NCBI RefSeq assembly: GCF_030867145.1
Contig: NC_134414.1
Location: forward strand, 22,152,518-22,216,517
DNA length: 64,000 nucleotides
Direction of reading: 5' to 3'
DNA from: Opisthocomus hoazin
Lineage: Eukaryota > Chordata > Aves > Opisthocomiformes > Opisthocomidae
Below are positions 12,871 through 24,640 of the stretch, piece by piece; the stretch's first letter is position 1, and every line of letters begins with the position of its first letter. The translations under genes and the position numbers were made by a program. The notes below the pieces were generated by a model. That model searched no databases, was not told the DNA's origin, and worked only from the letters and a program-made list of their open reading frames with translations.

Positions 12871-13139
12871 GACACTGGTGATTCTTATGGCAGCATCACA
12901 TCAACTATTGACTGCTGTTGTTCCCACTCCCAGCTGTTAGAAATTTTTATACTTCACTCATAAGTATACTTAGGCTGACTCCTTCATTGTTTAGAAGCCT
13001 CTCTGTAATTCTGGTCACTGTTCAATCCAGCGAGTTGCCACTGTCTTCTTTAACATGCTCAGTTTTGGGCAAGCGAAGGCAGTTTTGCGTATTCTGCCCC
13101 TACATGCTGTATGCACTCATCTTTGGGGTGCTAGTACCT

Positions 13140-15786
13140 CAGCCCATTGCCCAGAGGCATGCTGGTGACACCACAGCGCAAAGTCTTGCAGAGACGAGCT
13201 GGGAACTCCTAAGGTAGTAGGAGCCAACAAGGAAGCTTCTGTGAAACATAAGGGAAGCAAGGGGTGTTCCTTTGTGGAGGTGACACGGCCAACAGCCCAT
13301 ATGAAGTGCCTCTACATGAACACATGCATCATGGGAAACAAACAGGAAGAGCTGGAAGCTACCATGCTGCTAGAAAGCTATAACCTGATCGCCATTACTG
13401 AAACTTGGTGGAATGAATCCCATGACTGGAGTGTGGCTCTCGACGCCTACAGGTTGTTTAGAAGGGAGAGGCAGGGAAAGAAGGGTGGAGACATTGCCCT
13501 CTATATCAAGAAATGAGTAGTGTGAAGAGCTGTCCCTGAAGAATAGTCATGAGCAGGTTAAAAGCCCATGGGTAAGAATCAGAGAAAGAGGTAAGAGAGG
13601 GAACCCGGTCGTGGATGTCTACTGGAGGCCGCCTGATCAAGGAGAGTCTACTGATGGGGCCTTCTTCCTCCAGCTCCAGGAGGCTTTGTGCTCGCAGTCT
13701 CCTGACCTCCTGGGGGACTTCAACCACCCTGACATACACTGGAAAAGCAGCATGGCAAGGTGCAGATAATCCAGGAGATTCCTTGAATGCATTGAGGATT
13801 ACTTTTTAAGCCAGGTAATTGACACCCCTACCCAAGGGGATGCAACACTGGAGCTCATGCTCATCAGTGCAAGTGAGCCCATCGGTGACGTCAAGACTGG
13901 AGGCAGCCTGGGCTGCGGTGATCATACATTGGTGGAGTTCACAATCCTGAGGGATATGGGAAAGGTGAGGAGTATAGTCAAGACCCTAAATTTTAGGAAA
14001 GTCAACTTCCAGCTCTTCATGGAGTTAGTCAGTAGAATGCCATGGGAAATGGTCCTTAGGGACAGGGGGGCAGAACAGAGCTGGCAGATCTTCAAGGATG
14101 CTTTCCAAAAAGTGCAGGAGCTCTCAGTCCCCTGGTGTAAGCAGTCAGGCACGGAAGGCAAGACACTGGCATGGCTGAGTCGAGGCCTGCTGGTCAAACT
14201 AAAGGGCAAGAGGGAATGGCACAGGCAGTGGAAGCAGGGACAGGTATCCTGGGAAGAGTATAGGGATGCTGTCCGGTTGTGTAGGGATGAGGTCAGGAAG
14301 GCCAAGGCACAGCTGAAGCTGAACTTGGCAAGGAATGCTAAGAATGACAAGAAAGGCTTCTACAGGTATGTCAACCAGAAAAGTCAGTTTAAACAAAGCG
14401 TAACCCCCCCCGATGAACAAGAATGGCAAACTCATATCAACAGGCAAGGAGAAGTGTGAGGTACTCAACAACTTTTGCCACAATCTTCACTTGCAGCCTC
14501 TATTCTTGCTGCTCCCCAATTGATGGACTACAAGATGGGGACCAGAGGGGCAAAGCCCCTGCCACTGTAAGTGAAGACCAGGTTCGTGATCACCTGAGGA
14601 ACCTGAACATACATAAATCTATGGGACCTGATGAGATGCATCCCAGACTCCTGAGGGAATTGGCTGATGTCATTGTCAAGCCACTCTCCAGGATATCTGA
14701 AAGGTCATGGTAGTCAGGAAAAGTCCCTGGTGAGTGGAGGAATGAAAGCATTATGACCATTTATAAGAGAGAGTAGAAAGGAGGACCCTGGGAACTACCG
14801 ACCTGTTAGCCTCACCTCTGTGCCTGGGAAGATCATGGAGCAGATCCTCCTAGCAGCTATGCTAAGGCACATGGAGGACAGGGAGGTGATTCGAGACAGC
14901 CAGCATGGCTTCACCAAGGGCAAGTCTTGCCTGACCAACCTAGTGGCTTTCTATGATGGCGTGACTAGATCAGTGGACAAGGGAAGAGCTATGGATGTGA
15001 TCTATCTGGACTTCTGTAAAGCCTTCGACACAGTCCCTCACAACATCCTTCTCTCTAAATTGGAGAGATATGGATTTGATGGGTGGACTGTTTGGTGGAT
15101 GAGGAATTGGTTGGAAGGTCACAGCCAGAGAGTAGTGGTCAACAGCTTGACGTCCAAACAGATGCTGGTGACAAGTGGTGTCCCTCAAGTGTCCATGTAG
15201 GGACAAGTACTGTTTAATATCTTCATCAATGCCATAGACAGCGAGATCAAGTGCACCCTCAGCATGTTTGGAGATGACACCAAGCTGAGTGGTGCAGGAA
15301 GTGGGCCTGTGCGAACCTTATGAGGTTCAACAAGGCCAAGTGCAAGTTCCTGCATCTGGGTCGGGACAGCCCCCAGTTTCAACAGAGGCTGGGGGATGAA
15401 GGGATTGAGAGTAGCCCTGCTGAGAAGGACTTGAGGGTACCGGGGAACGAAAAGGTAGACATGAGCCACCAATGTGCACTTGCAGCACAGAAGGCCAACT
15501 GTATTCTGGGCTGCATCAAAAGTACCATGGCCAGCAGGTCGAGGGAGGGGATTCTGCCCCTCTGCTCCACTCTTGTGAGACCCCACCTGGAGTCCTGCGT
15601 CCAGCTCTGGAGCCCTCAGCACAAGAAGGAAATGGAGCTGTTGGAGCGGATCCAGAAGAGGGTCACAAGGATGATCTGAGGGCAGGACCACCTCTCCTGT
15701 GAGGACAGGCTGAGAGAGTTGGGATTGTTCAGCCTGGAGAAGAGAAGTCTGCAGGGAGACCTTATAGCAGCCTTTCATAGTTGAAT
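13140..15786 (+). mobile_element. CR1 LINE, truncated at both ends, + strand
   Basis: The left edge at about 13140 is approximate. CR1 sequence upstream of the endonuclease is followed by MGNKQEELEA and IAITETWWNESHDWSVAL (13330-13450), then GDIALYIKK. The linker and tail lie at 13857-14459, and RT from about 14580 to 15200 with [26 protein letters not shown] and [11 protein letters not shown]. The frame stops at 15198-15200 at the same codon as the copy at 3983-6735, and the active site again reads FGDD (15267-15278). Sequence resumes through the RT C-terminus (15320-15679) and ends abruptly near 15786 without the CR1 3' UTR or terminal repeat. Confidence 0.92.
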
Positions 15787-18700
15787 GGAGACCAGAGATT
15801 TCTGGTCACAGAAGCACCATCAAGATTTGGGAAGCTCAGTCAGTTCCTACAGTGTCTCTTCTCTTGGACTACCCCCCCTCCGTTTAGCTCCAGTTATTTC
15901 TAACTGGGCTGATTTTCAGAGGGTGACTTTGTAGTGTGTGCATATGTTTGTGTGTGTTAATGTGATGTTGTGCAAGTTTGTACATGTGTGCATGTAATGA
16001 GATGCACATTTTGTCTAACAGTCATTTTCTGTAATGACTGCTGTAAATGCAGTATTAAAAAATCAAGGACTACCATTCAGTTATATACTGCTAGGCATTT
16101 GACTGCAAAAATATACGTGGTCTGCATTTCTCATCAATACTTTTTATTATGTTTTCTTAGCCTTATTTCCAACCACATGCCTTAATACACTTTGCTCTTT
16201 TCCTGATTTTTTTTTAAGCAAATCTCCAAAAGCGTATGATAAAGATGAAATGGAGTTAGGTAGCAACAGTAAACTGAAGTTGTTAATAATCCTCAGCTTG
16301 GCACTTATACGAGATGAGAATTATTTTTTGAAGTGGTACCCAGTGAATGGTCAAAACAGTTTCTTAATTAAGAGCGTTAGGAGAAAATGCTGGGTATTGC
16401 CATGTGGTTTGATTTCTATAAATGGGTCATGGAATGGTTTTTCTGTAGGTCTCTGAAGCAAAAGTAATTTGCTGCACAGCCTACTGCTCCTCCCCCAGTT
16501 TCAAATCAAGCAGTAGACAATTCAAAAGACAGTTTTTGGGCTTATTCTATTTTTGGATGATATCCTACAGCTTCACACAATTTGTATTTAAGAGGGATGG
16601 ATATCCCCTATTTGCATCAATGAGTGCTGTCTAATGTACGTGGCCTTCTGCAGCAGACGTGTGACTAACTCCCATGTGCATCGCGGTCGACTAGGTAGGC
16701 AGGCCAGCACTGGAGGCTGCTGCTGCCGCCCGTTGTTAGCGGTTGCAATGGGTATGTTTTGTGAAGCACGTTCACTCTGCAGATGAGCCATCCACCTACC
16801 TCTCCCTCCCTTTCCATTTCCATTTATTTTATTGTTCTGCCCAAAAGACCTCTGGCCCCCTACCCCAGCCCTGCTCCTGGAAGACATTAACTGCCCTGGG
16901 ACAGTCTGGAAGCAGAGCAGCAGAGGCTGAGCACCATGTCTGGCACAGGCAGTGAAGGTGCCGTGGTGTCACCCCATCCTCAGTGGCAGTGCCTCCCTGC
17001 ATGGGTTCCCTCTGCCTGCAGCAGCCCTGCCTGGGCACAGCCTTACATTTCTCTGCCGCTTCTGCCTCAGCACCAAGGAGAAATAGTAAGACTTCAGCAG
17101 ACAGTCCAACTCACCCCATACCCTCCTGTGCATGGAGCCTATGGCCCCTTTACCTCCCCTTTCCTCCTCCTTTGTAAAGGAAGGTCTTCTTCAGCTATGA
17201 GGATAGTCTGCGTGCTGTTCCCCTCCTGGAGAAAAGCCCATAATTTCATATAGTTAGGGACAGCTCAGGCAAGAAGGAATATTTCAGCTGTTAATTGTTT
17301 ATCCTTTCTGCCACTACAGCAGGAAAATCCTATCAGAAGGAAGTTGATTATTTAAATGCCTCCTCCATTTGAATTGCTCATTCAGAGCAGTTTCGTACAC
17401 CTCAGTCACCCTGAGGCTTTTCCTGCTTTGAGCAAACCTATCATGGGTTTATATTATTTACCAAATAGAGCGGCTGCTGACCACAAATTTACTAAAGATC
17501 TACTGGAGACAAAGCAGTCGCTGTATTACAATGCAGTTTTAGTCTGCACGGACTTAAAAAACATTGTATTGTGCTGTAGATAATCACACAGAGGACAATT
17601 ATAGAAGCTGGAGAGGATCAAACACAGTAATAGGGATATAAAAAGAAACCTGCATTCTTTATCTGCTACTCCCCATGCACGTGAATGCTCCCCTTTTATC
17701 TTTCTTTTTACAGATGTTTCAAATTACATAGTAATTACAAATTCAAAAGGATTTTTTTCACACAAAACTATCTGATCTTAGCCACTCTCCTGAGTAACAC
17801 TGGAGCAGCTTCCCAAGGCTTGCAGTTAAGTTATCTATCACTGCAAATACAGGTTGGTTTTGTACAAGATATGGTGTCATTCTTTTCAGGCTCAGGTCTT
17901 GACCCAGAGCCTTCTGCAGGGGTCAGAATAGATAACCACAGCGGCTCCTTCTGGTTTTATTGTCTACAAAATATATAAATAATACCTTTGGCAGAAAGTT
18001 GATTGATCTGCATGTTACCAAAGTATCATTATAGTCTAATTCAGTAGTCAACTGACTGAGAGTGCAGTCAGGATAATTATGTAAGTTAGTTATCATTCAT
18101 AGCTGCCCTAGAAGATTTGTCCTACTACCTAGTATAAAAAATCAGCACTAGTGATTATGGTGCAATTTTGGGAGGTGAGAAATAGTGGGTTGATACCCAA
18201 AGACTGTATGTGGCGACAGCTGCAAAAACACTGCGTGAGGAAAGGTGATTAATAGGCACAGGGGGAGCCTTCAGTTTAGATCTGGATGAATTCTGCTCAA
18301 AACCTGTAGGCAAGTAGGCAAGTCTGTGGAGCACACAGGACTGCATTTCCTTGTAAGACTTGCATATGGAGGCTGCCAAGTGTGCATGTCTGCTCATTGG
18401 AATTTGGTTCAACAGGCAGGTACGAGTGGAGAGGCAATGACAGGTACCATTTCCTTGTGAGCCTCTTCAAGGAGAAATCTGTTGCAAAGATAGTCAAGGT
18501 ACTCAGTCAAAATTGCCTTGAAATGAGAGTTTTTCTTTTTGCCTCAATGGGCCAAAGCCCATTTATCATGTGCACTGAGAGCCACTGAAAGGGAGGAGAG
18601 CTGCCCATGTGCCCTGGTCCAGAGCAAGCTCAAGCAGGCAAGCAGTGCTAGTGGAGAGTGGGAAGAGGAAGGTAGTAGGTGAGGTTTAAGACTCCCTAAG

Positions 18701-19799
18701 TAATTCTACTAAATTCATCCCTGTGTACTGTGTTTGTAGTGAAATTCTTCCAAAACCAGTTGTTCTGAAAAATGCTGCCATGGATTTTCTTTGCAGCTTC
18801 TGCTAGATTGATATTCTTTCTTTGTGTGAGGAGTTACAGGAAGTATTTGCTCATTATTGTGCTGATGTTTATCAGAATATTTCCCAGAATTGTTTTATGC
18901 CATACCAGATAAAAGTCATCATAACAAAACACCAGTCTTGCACCTTGCAACTTTAACCTTGTTTGTTTGTCAGCAAGGTCAGCACATAACCAGCGCTTCT
19001 TCAAGCTTGCATCAAGTCCTATTCTGGAGACTCATTTCCATGGCCTTTGAGATGCCTGAAAACTTGTATTTGTACCTTTTTTTTCTTTTTTTTTTCCTTT
19101 CTTTTTTTTTCATTCTCAGTCAGGTTTTATAAAATAGGAATGGCCAAGAAATTTCGGTTCAGGAAGTCTCTCCATCTGTCTATCTCTGGAAGCACATTTA
19201 TATGTCATATGTGCTGATCTATACACTCAGAAAATATTATGATCAGAAAATAATATCGCAAAAGAGACAACCCATAGTGTATCATACCTGTATACAATGT
19301 AACATAGGCAAATTAATCACTTAAACAAACCAAAAATTTGATTAACATACTAGCATTAATTTCACAAATAGGTGTCTTATGATCCATTCTGAATGATGTT
19401 TTTGTGCTTCTAATCACATGAGAAAAGGATGTCCTTTATGTCTTTCACGATAAAGGACAGTATCTCTTGAAAGATCATTGGGGATTATACAGAACACGGT
19501 AATATGCCCATAGCAAACATGGTGTAAAGCAGACATGAATACGGGATGAAGATCCTTCCCTGTGCTCAGCTCCCGTTGCACATCCTGAAGGAGATGACCC
19601 ATCAGCTGCTGTGACCCACAGCGTCTTTGCAAACACCAGAGATGTCTTCTGTTCGGCTGATAAATTCTACTCTTTCTCACTTCCGTGAAATAAAGTGTGT
19701 GACAGGAAAAAAATGAGGAGAAAGGTAAAAAACTTTCCGCTTTCATTTGTCTTCTAGTGATTTATGTTTCCTTGTTCCTAATATTTCTTCCATTGCTAG

Positions 19800-19898
19800 G
19801 AACTGGCTTTAACTGCTTGGCTACTTCTGGGAGTAATGATCAAACCAGCAGACACTTCTGTACAGGAGAGAGATTTGGTGTCTTCACTCCCTATAAAG
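19800..19898 (+). other. Candidate isolated 99-bp exon, unknown product
   Basis: An open frame is bounded by a good acceptor (pyrimidine-rich, ...TTCTTCCATTGCTAG at 19799) and a donor (AAAG|GTATGT at 19899). The length is 99 bp and both ends are phase 1, so the exon would be symmetric. The peptide contains two cysteines and the segment SNDQTSRHFCTGERF. I do not recognise the family and found no partner exons nearby. Chance is a real possibility. Confidence 0.2.
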
Positions 19899-21300
19899 GT
19901 ATGTGCTGGTGTGTTGGTCTGGATATATATGCCAATGTACCAAAGCCTTCTGGGCAAAACTGAGTTTGAAGATATAAAAGTCTTTTATTATATTAATATC
20001 ATCAGCCATTAATTAGGAATATATTTTTCTGTTTAAAGAAAGGGATCAAAATACATGGCATAAGCTTTTGCCAGCTTATTGTCTTCATGAACAGTCATTT
20101 TCAGTGTGATTTAGTTTACAAGGTCTCAGGTTCTTTCATCATCATCAACTACTTGTATTTATGCTGTAAACAATGAATTGTATAAATGTCTCTTTTGCTG
20201 TTATGCCTACAGAAATCTTGATGATGAGCAGGCAGCCATGCACCAAGACCCCTTCCTGACAGCCTGATATTACCGTTTCACTCTACCATGTGTTGCCTCT
20301 TAATTTATAGATAGGTTGTTATTTGTTTGAGACAAGAGGCTTTTCGTACTTGCTTTTATACAGTACATAACAGAATGAGGTGATGGTCACACCGAAGAAA
20401 GGTGCACTATTCCATGCTCCGATTTGAAAAAGGGGCATGCAAATTAATTGGTACTATTTTGCTGGGATTTCATCTGCCTGACTTCCTAATGACTCGCTTC
20501 ATTAGGAAATGAGGCACTACGAATACACACACACATGTGAACCATTGGATTAATGGTGGATCGGTTGGCAGCAAGGTACATACCAAGGATGCTCACTGAC
20601 TCTGGATTGAAGCAGCTGAGCCCAATATATTATCACTAAGCAGGGTGCCAAGAGGTGATTCTGACATACTGGGCGCTGGGGACATACAGAAGAGTGAAGA
20701 AATAGTATTACGCATCTCAAGATATGCTGTGTGTGAATGTATTTGTGGGTTGTCTGATGAGCACTCTGGTTGCAGTAATGTGTTTCTAGGTATATAAAAT
20801 ACTTGGGGTAAAATTGTACACTTAAAAAATTAATCTAAATGTGTTTTAAAAGAAAGCAGCAGCAGAATCAGCAGGGAAAGTGCTTGATTTCTTCCGCTCT
20901 CCCTCCCTGTACCAACAGAAGAGTGATCTGTGCACAAGTGTCATAGCCTTTGCTCCCTTTGATGCCGGACTAGCAGCAGAGGAATGCCAGGGTCATGTTT
21001 CTAGAGATCACCAAAGGCCATTTTGTATTTAGCAGTACTTCTCATCAGTTCTCTCAGCTGTGCTTTAAAGGGCTGGGTTTTCTGGGTAGAGGCCTTGATC
21101 ATGGAGATGTGAGCACCGAACTCCACAGCTGTGGCTCAGTCAGGAATGGATCTGAGTGGTAGTGTGAGGGCACAAGATATGGCCCAAAACCCAATAGTGC
21201 CTGAGACACAATCAAGATTTTTTCTGTATTAGCCTCTAGCTGGAAAGCAAGGCATGCAAATTGTCTTTGTGTTAGAAGATACTTTTACACGATCACTTGG

Positions 21301-21365
21301 TTGACCAGTGGTTGACCACTGTCAGTGGTAACACTGTCAGCAGCTGACAGTTGTTGACCGCTGTC
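21301..21365. repeat. Cluster of overlapping inverted repeats with repeated TTGACC
   Basis: CAGTGG (21306-21311) pairs with CCACTG (21316-21321), and the same CCACTG also pairs with CAGTGG at 21323-21328. ACTGTCAGC (21333-21341) and GCTGACAGT (21343-21351) form perfect 9-bp arms around a single A. TTGACC occurs at 21301, 21312 and 21354. The mutually exclusive hairpins suggest local foldback synthesis. Confidence 0.85.
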
Positions 21366-24349
21366 TTCAGCCTTTCCTGGAGGATTTGCTTATATGGTGA
21401 GGCTCTTGGAGTCTACTTCTTTTGAAAATGAGAGCCCTCAGCTAGCACAGTCCAACTGATGTGTCTGTTCTGTGTTGTCTCCTGTTCTGTGTTCTCTGCC
21501 CTGTGCTAAGAAAGAAATACGTTGACCAAGTGCCTGTGACACTGCAAAAGTAAGCTGGGAAAAAGTAACAAAAAGACCAGAAATTGTTCATTTTCGCTAC
21601 CACCTTGTCATGAAGTCAATGCAGGGATGTTCACAAACTGCATCCTTCTGTTTGTGACATCTTAGGCAGTCATTAATCTCAGCTCAAATGGAAAAAAAAA
21701 CGACAAACCAGCCCAAAACACGAAAATCCACAGGATTTTTCTCCCGTGCTCTCTTAATGCCTTACCAGCATGCTGTGCAGTTCCGGCATCTGCCCCACAG
21801 ATTGTGTCCATATGCGTCACTGTGCCCATGCCAGGGCAAATGTGCATCACCAGTGGTGGCACTGAAAAGGAGGAATCGGCACACACCTGCAACATAGTCC
21901 AAGTTAGACTGAACACAATCAAAGGGTGGTGGAAGATGTTGATCAGCTATTTAGTGGCAATGTGACTTACATGCCAAATCCATCTGGTGATTAGCATCAC
22001 CCTTCCTTTCAGGAAGGAAAGCTCCAGTGTATTTTTCAGACTTGATTAATAATTTATTTGGCATCTGGAAGTTGCAGCACAACAGCTCATATGGAAAGGG
22101 AGGGTGCAAATTGTCTGCCTCTCCCAGGCACTACCAGCTTATTGTTCACAGCTAAAATACTATTTGTACAATATTTGTGTATTTAATATTTTAAAGAGCG
22201 GCTCTGGCACTCGGGTTGATTTCAGCGTTCTTGAGGCAGAGGGGCTGTGCTTGTGCTACAGATACTGTCATTTGGAAGACGTGCTCTCGTCGCCAACTGA
22301 ACCAGCCAAAAGAGGATTTTAGTATGCGAGGGAGCAGGCACTGTAATAAAGCGAGATTAATGTGAGCTTAGTGCCTGTTGAATGAAGGCTGTCATCCATG
22401 GAAGACAAGGGGAACCCTTCCAAGCTGCGACTCCGTTCGCACGTGGAGGGCACACTCTGCCTACCCTAAACAGGGCATTGCTGGAGCTCAGGTCGGAGCA
22501 TATTAAATGCAAGAAAGTTGCTTACAGATTTTACAGCTGTACAGGTGACAAATTACTGCAGGTATTTCTTCAGACATCGCTCAGTGATGACTTCAATCAG
22601 GTTGCGACAGCTTCCCCGATTGTCTTCTAGGAATTCACCTGCTAAAATAACATAGTATTTTAACCTACTTCTACTCCCATGCCACTTGCTCGCTGTGTGA
22701 TATCTGCAGTATTTCTTCTCAGAGTTGCAATTCTATTTACCAACCACAGATTCTCATGAGTTACTAATAGCTCTCATTGTCTTATCAAGAGGTTTTTAAC
22801 AGAAGAGGCCACTTAATCAACTGAAAAGGGAAGGAAAACCACTGAATGCCGTGTCATATTCAAGCTACAATTTTTCTTTTTTTTAAATTTTTTTTTCATT
22901 TTTTTCCTTTTTAAGAGATTGAAGTTGCAGTAGCTGAAAAGGGGTAACTGCTGTGCTCATTCTTGGCTTTCATGCAGAGTGCCCAAGTTTATATACTTCA
23001 AACCACAACATGATCTACAACAGTAACAAAAACCAAATATTCAATTTTGTTTATTTAACCCTGGCATGTTGACTGTACTCTCATTATTATTGTTTACCAC
23101 TGCCAAGGGGCAGCATCCATTGGGTCCAATCTGGATCAGCTTTCCCCTGTGCTACACTCTGCACATATGTAGTCCCAGAAATTGATGAACAATTTGGCTG
23201 TGGTGGGAGGATGGACTAGATGACCTCTCAAGTTCCCTGTGAAGACTTGGTGTGCAAGGGCGGTGGCTGGGGACAGAGCTGACCTGAATGGCAGCGTGTC
23301 CAAGCGCATGCCTACGTTGTGTGAAAAACTGTACCTTGTGGTGGCAGTTGTAAGGATGTGGATTACGGATGCCTACACAAGCATCTGGACCATAGGCAGT
23401 ACCCCAGAAACAAAGATGACAAAGATGGGAAAGGAAGCCAGTAGGAGATGAGCAGTGAGTTTGTGGCAGAGCCAAGACTTACCTAGCAGTCTGATTGCCA
23501 TTGATTTACCTACACTGCCTCTCCTGGCTAATTTGATGGTCTGAATGATATTGTCAGTGAGGAAAGCAGTGTGAGCATGCAGGGTGTGCTGTGATTAGAA
23601 ATGGCACTGCTGGGGAGAGGAGCATCAGAGCAGTCAAGCAGAATTTTTCTGTGTATTCCCTCTGTCTTCTCTCCTGAGAGGTACTTGCCTTTTAGTCCCA
23701 GGTCCTTTGCTTTCAGCTCTGTTGCTGCAGCTTGCACCGCTTCTCTAAAACGTAAAATGCAGTTGCTTTCAGAGTGAGTGAGGCAAAGGGAGGTAATGTT
23801 CCTTCTGCTCCTGAGTAGATAAAAATGCCACAGCACTGATTCTGCATTGCAGGGAGAGGACAACCTAGCTCTCAATAACCAAAACAAATAACACAGTTAC
23901 TGAAATACTTGGGATCATGGGTTAGCAAGTTTTTTTTTGCCAATTTCTCCCCATTCAGAATGTAAATGCCCCATAAAAAAAATACTGCTTTTTGGCATTT
24001 GGCCACCTTTGTAAGTCAGTTGTCAGTAGCTAAATCAAACCAGTGTTGGAGTGATTTAACCCTGAATACAACAGAATGAACTGGGTTTTGGCTATTCCCC
24101 CCTGGTCTGAGAATAAAAATAAAAATCCAAAGATTTTTCCTAACAAATCAGAGATTATGTGGGCTTGTCCATCCCTTGCTGTAGCTGCTCAGGAGCATGA
24201 ATTAGAGCAGCTGTGTACTGGAAGGGGGAAGGTAGTTTGAGCAGGGGCTCCCAGAGCCATTTACTTAGGCAGATCTGACAGGTGCTGAGCTAATGTGTCT
24301 TCCTTGCTGTTGAGGAAGCAAGCAGGGCTCGGTAGCAGATCCAGGACAG

Positions 24350-24640
24350 TTTCACAGAATCACAGAATGGTAGGGGTTGGAAGGGACCTCTGTGGGTCAT
24401 CTAGTCCAACCCTCCTGCTGAAGCAGGGTCACCTACAGCAGGCTGCACAGGACCCTGTCCAGGTGGGTCTTGAATATCTCCACAGAAGGAGACTCCACAA
24501 CCTCCCTGGGCATCCTGTTCCAGTGCTCCGTCACCCTCAGAGGGATGAAATTCCTCCTCATATTCAGATGGAACTTCCTGTGCTTCAGTTTGGTGGCATG
24601 TTCATTCTCTGTTACTTGTAGTGTGCAACTGGGGATCCCA
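24350..24640 (-). mobile_element. CR1 LINE 3' fragment, minus strand
   Basis: It begins TTCACAGAATCACAGAATGG (complement of the CR1 terminal repeat), then GGTTGGAAGGGACCTCTG and TCATCTAGTCCAACCCTCC. The minus strand reads HRKFHLNMRRNFIPLRVTEHW and NRMPREVVESPSVEIFKTHL, the conserved CR1 3' tail. It belongs to the same subfamily as the copy at 55118-55582. Only the 3' end is present. Confidence 0.93.

Larger units (their letters stand above)
15787..24349. other. Non-coding stretch, no supported gene
   Basis: Mostly AT-rich unique-looking sequence. It contains a degenerate TG-rich tract near 15930-16000, a pyrimidine-rich tract near 19077-19110, a palindrome cluster at 21301-21365 and one isolated candidate exon at 19800-19898 (both listed separately). 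A short match to a CR1 3' end may lie near 23205-23235 (GGATGGACTAGATGACCTC). Confidence 0.45.

Noticed and set aside
13857..14459. 200-residue open frame as a host gene
   Set aside because: It matches CR1 endonuclease-to-RT linker sequence (LVKLKGK, RQWKQGQVSWEE) and lies within a broken CR1 copy.
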